DNA of 64,000 nt from an uncultured Actinomycetes bacterium. GTDB taxonomy: Bacteria; Actinomycetota; Acidimicrobiia; Acidimicrobiales; RAAP-2. Under the pieces are notes generated by a model that saw only the letters and a list, made by a program, of their open reading frames with translations, was not told the origin of the DNA and made no database searches. This document shows positions 63,656-64,000 of this stretch, one piece after another. The position numbers were made by a program, and so were the translations under genes. Numbering within the stretch: position 1 is the stretch's first letter; every line of letters begins with the position of its first letter. The stretch is from assembly GCA_903893745.1 (NCBI GenBank), contig CAITNF010000017.1:62001-126000 (forward strand). Direction: 5' to 3'.

Positions 63656-64000
63656 TCACTTCAACCTTTGTTGGGCAGAATTAAGCGTGCCAGTTACAGC
63701 TTGTAAATTTCCCACTTTCCCAAAACCAAAAGCTGGCATATTTACGTAAATATTTTCGAATTTGCCAGGTTCAATCACATAAGTTTCATGCCAAATCCCA
63801 ACCGCTGGAGATTTTGCCGCTCGGTTGAAGGCTCTCCACGCAGGTAGGTGGCCTGAATCTTTTGCTTTTGCATATGACATTAGTTTTTCGTCACTTTCCC
63901 AATATTGAAGCAAAATCAGAGTACGAGAAAACCACATTTGATACGACAAAAAACCCAAGTTTCGATTTACGTGCAGTTCCTTTAGCATTCTTGGCATTGC
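63656..64000 (-). CDS. DUF4188 family protein (partial, N-terminus outside window)
   Basis: The open frame has 114 codons to the window edge. MPRMLKELHVNRNLGFLSYQ, QYWESDEKLMSYAKAKDSGH, LPAWRAFNRA and GIWHETYVIEPGKFENIYVN match DUF4188, a ferredoxin-like family related to monooxygenase and phenylacetaldoxime dehydratase-type proteins. The MPRMLKEL stretch is internal in relatives, so about 35-45 residues are missing. The gene is AT-rich: five sampled 60-bp lines range from 33 to 53% GC. It may be recently acquired. Confidence 0.82.
   Translation of the reverse strand, partial: AMPRMLKELHVNRNLGFLSYQMWFSRTLILLQYWESDEKLMSYAKAKDSGHLPAWRAFNRAAKSPAVGIWHETYVIEPGKFENIYVNMPAFGFGKVGNLQAVTGTLNSAQQRLK

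Noticed and set aside
63592-63681. 30-codon plus-strand open frame between the SRPBCC and DUF4188 genes
   Set aside because: It has no ribosome-binding site or -10 box at the right distance, runs into the 3' end of the opposite gene and resembles no family I know.

Overview
The window reads as chromosome of an actinomycete (Actinomycetota), most plausibly a member of Acidimicrobiia or a related lineage with moderate GC. This is inference from gene content and order. The evidence is coenzyme F420 genes (cofD, cofE) with a luciferase-like F420-type oxidoreductase, an actinobacterial glmU-prs-rplY-pth-mfd-mazG-eno-ftsB-DUF501-ppx block, frequent GTG/TTG starts, dense 1-17 bp gene overlaps, and many start codons lying 6-8 nt after a TANNNT -10 box (leaderless transcripts). 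No phage, insertion sequence or CRISPR array is visible. With the starts chosen here no gap between genes exceeds about 230 bp; the largest, 51061-51288 and 60630-60827, hold promoter DNA at most. Layout: (1) 1-2943, minus strand: a membrane redox cluster of a Thr/Pro-rich anchored protein, an ApbE flavin transferase, a heme ferric-reductase-like membrane protein and a NuoF-like subunit cut by the window edge. (2) 3032-6178: an OmpR-type two-component pair, tRNA-Gln(UUG) and an alpha/beta hydrolase. (3) 6217-18699: the housekeeping block for cell-wall precursor, PRPP, translation, transcription-coupled repair, nucleotide sanitation, glycolysis, division and polyphosphate. Its GlmU is short and lacks the acetyltransferase active site. 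(4) 18741-22516: an acetyltransferase, a dolichyl-phosphate-type glycosyltransferase, an NlpC/P60 cell-wall hydrolase, a peculiar tRNA with anticodon UAA and a membrane protein. (5) 22519-34814: GDP-mannose synthesis, F420 synthesis, a serine hydrolase, three GT4 glycosyltransferases, a deoxysugar reductase, a very large GT2/membrane protein and a DUF5719-type secreted protein, together suggesting surface glycan assembly. (6) 34800-41621: FtsH, a CPBP protease, a GT-C-like membrane protein, phosphomannomutase and a Trm112-like peptide. (7) 41625-46581: fatty-acid or lipid metabolism (thiolase, acyl-CoA dehydrogenase, F420-type oxidoreductase), an archaeal-type riboflavin synthase and a PPK2 polyphosphate kinase. 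(8) 46730-51060: exported NAGPA-type and CapA-type proteins and another GT2. (9) 51289-64000: accessory genes, namely an APC permease, a Gmad2 protein, methyltransferases, an arsenic cassette (arsR, an aquaporin, arsC), a TenA/heme-oxygenase-fold enzyme, a LysE exporter, a 58-residue cysteine-rich protein and several dehydrogenase-like genes, with abrupt GC changes after about 62.1 kb. The two most unusual items are the 21.6 kb tRNA, whose acceptor stem is extended by an 11-bp perfect inverted repeat into an 18-bp helix, and the archaeal-type riboflavin synthase at 42.9 kb.
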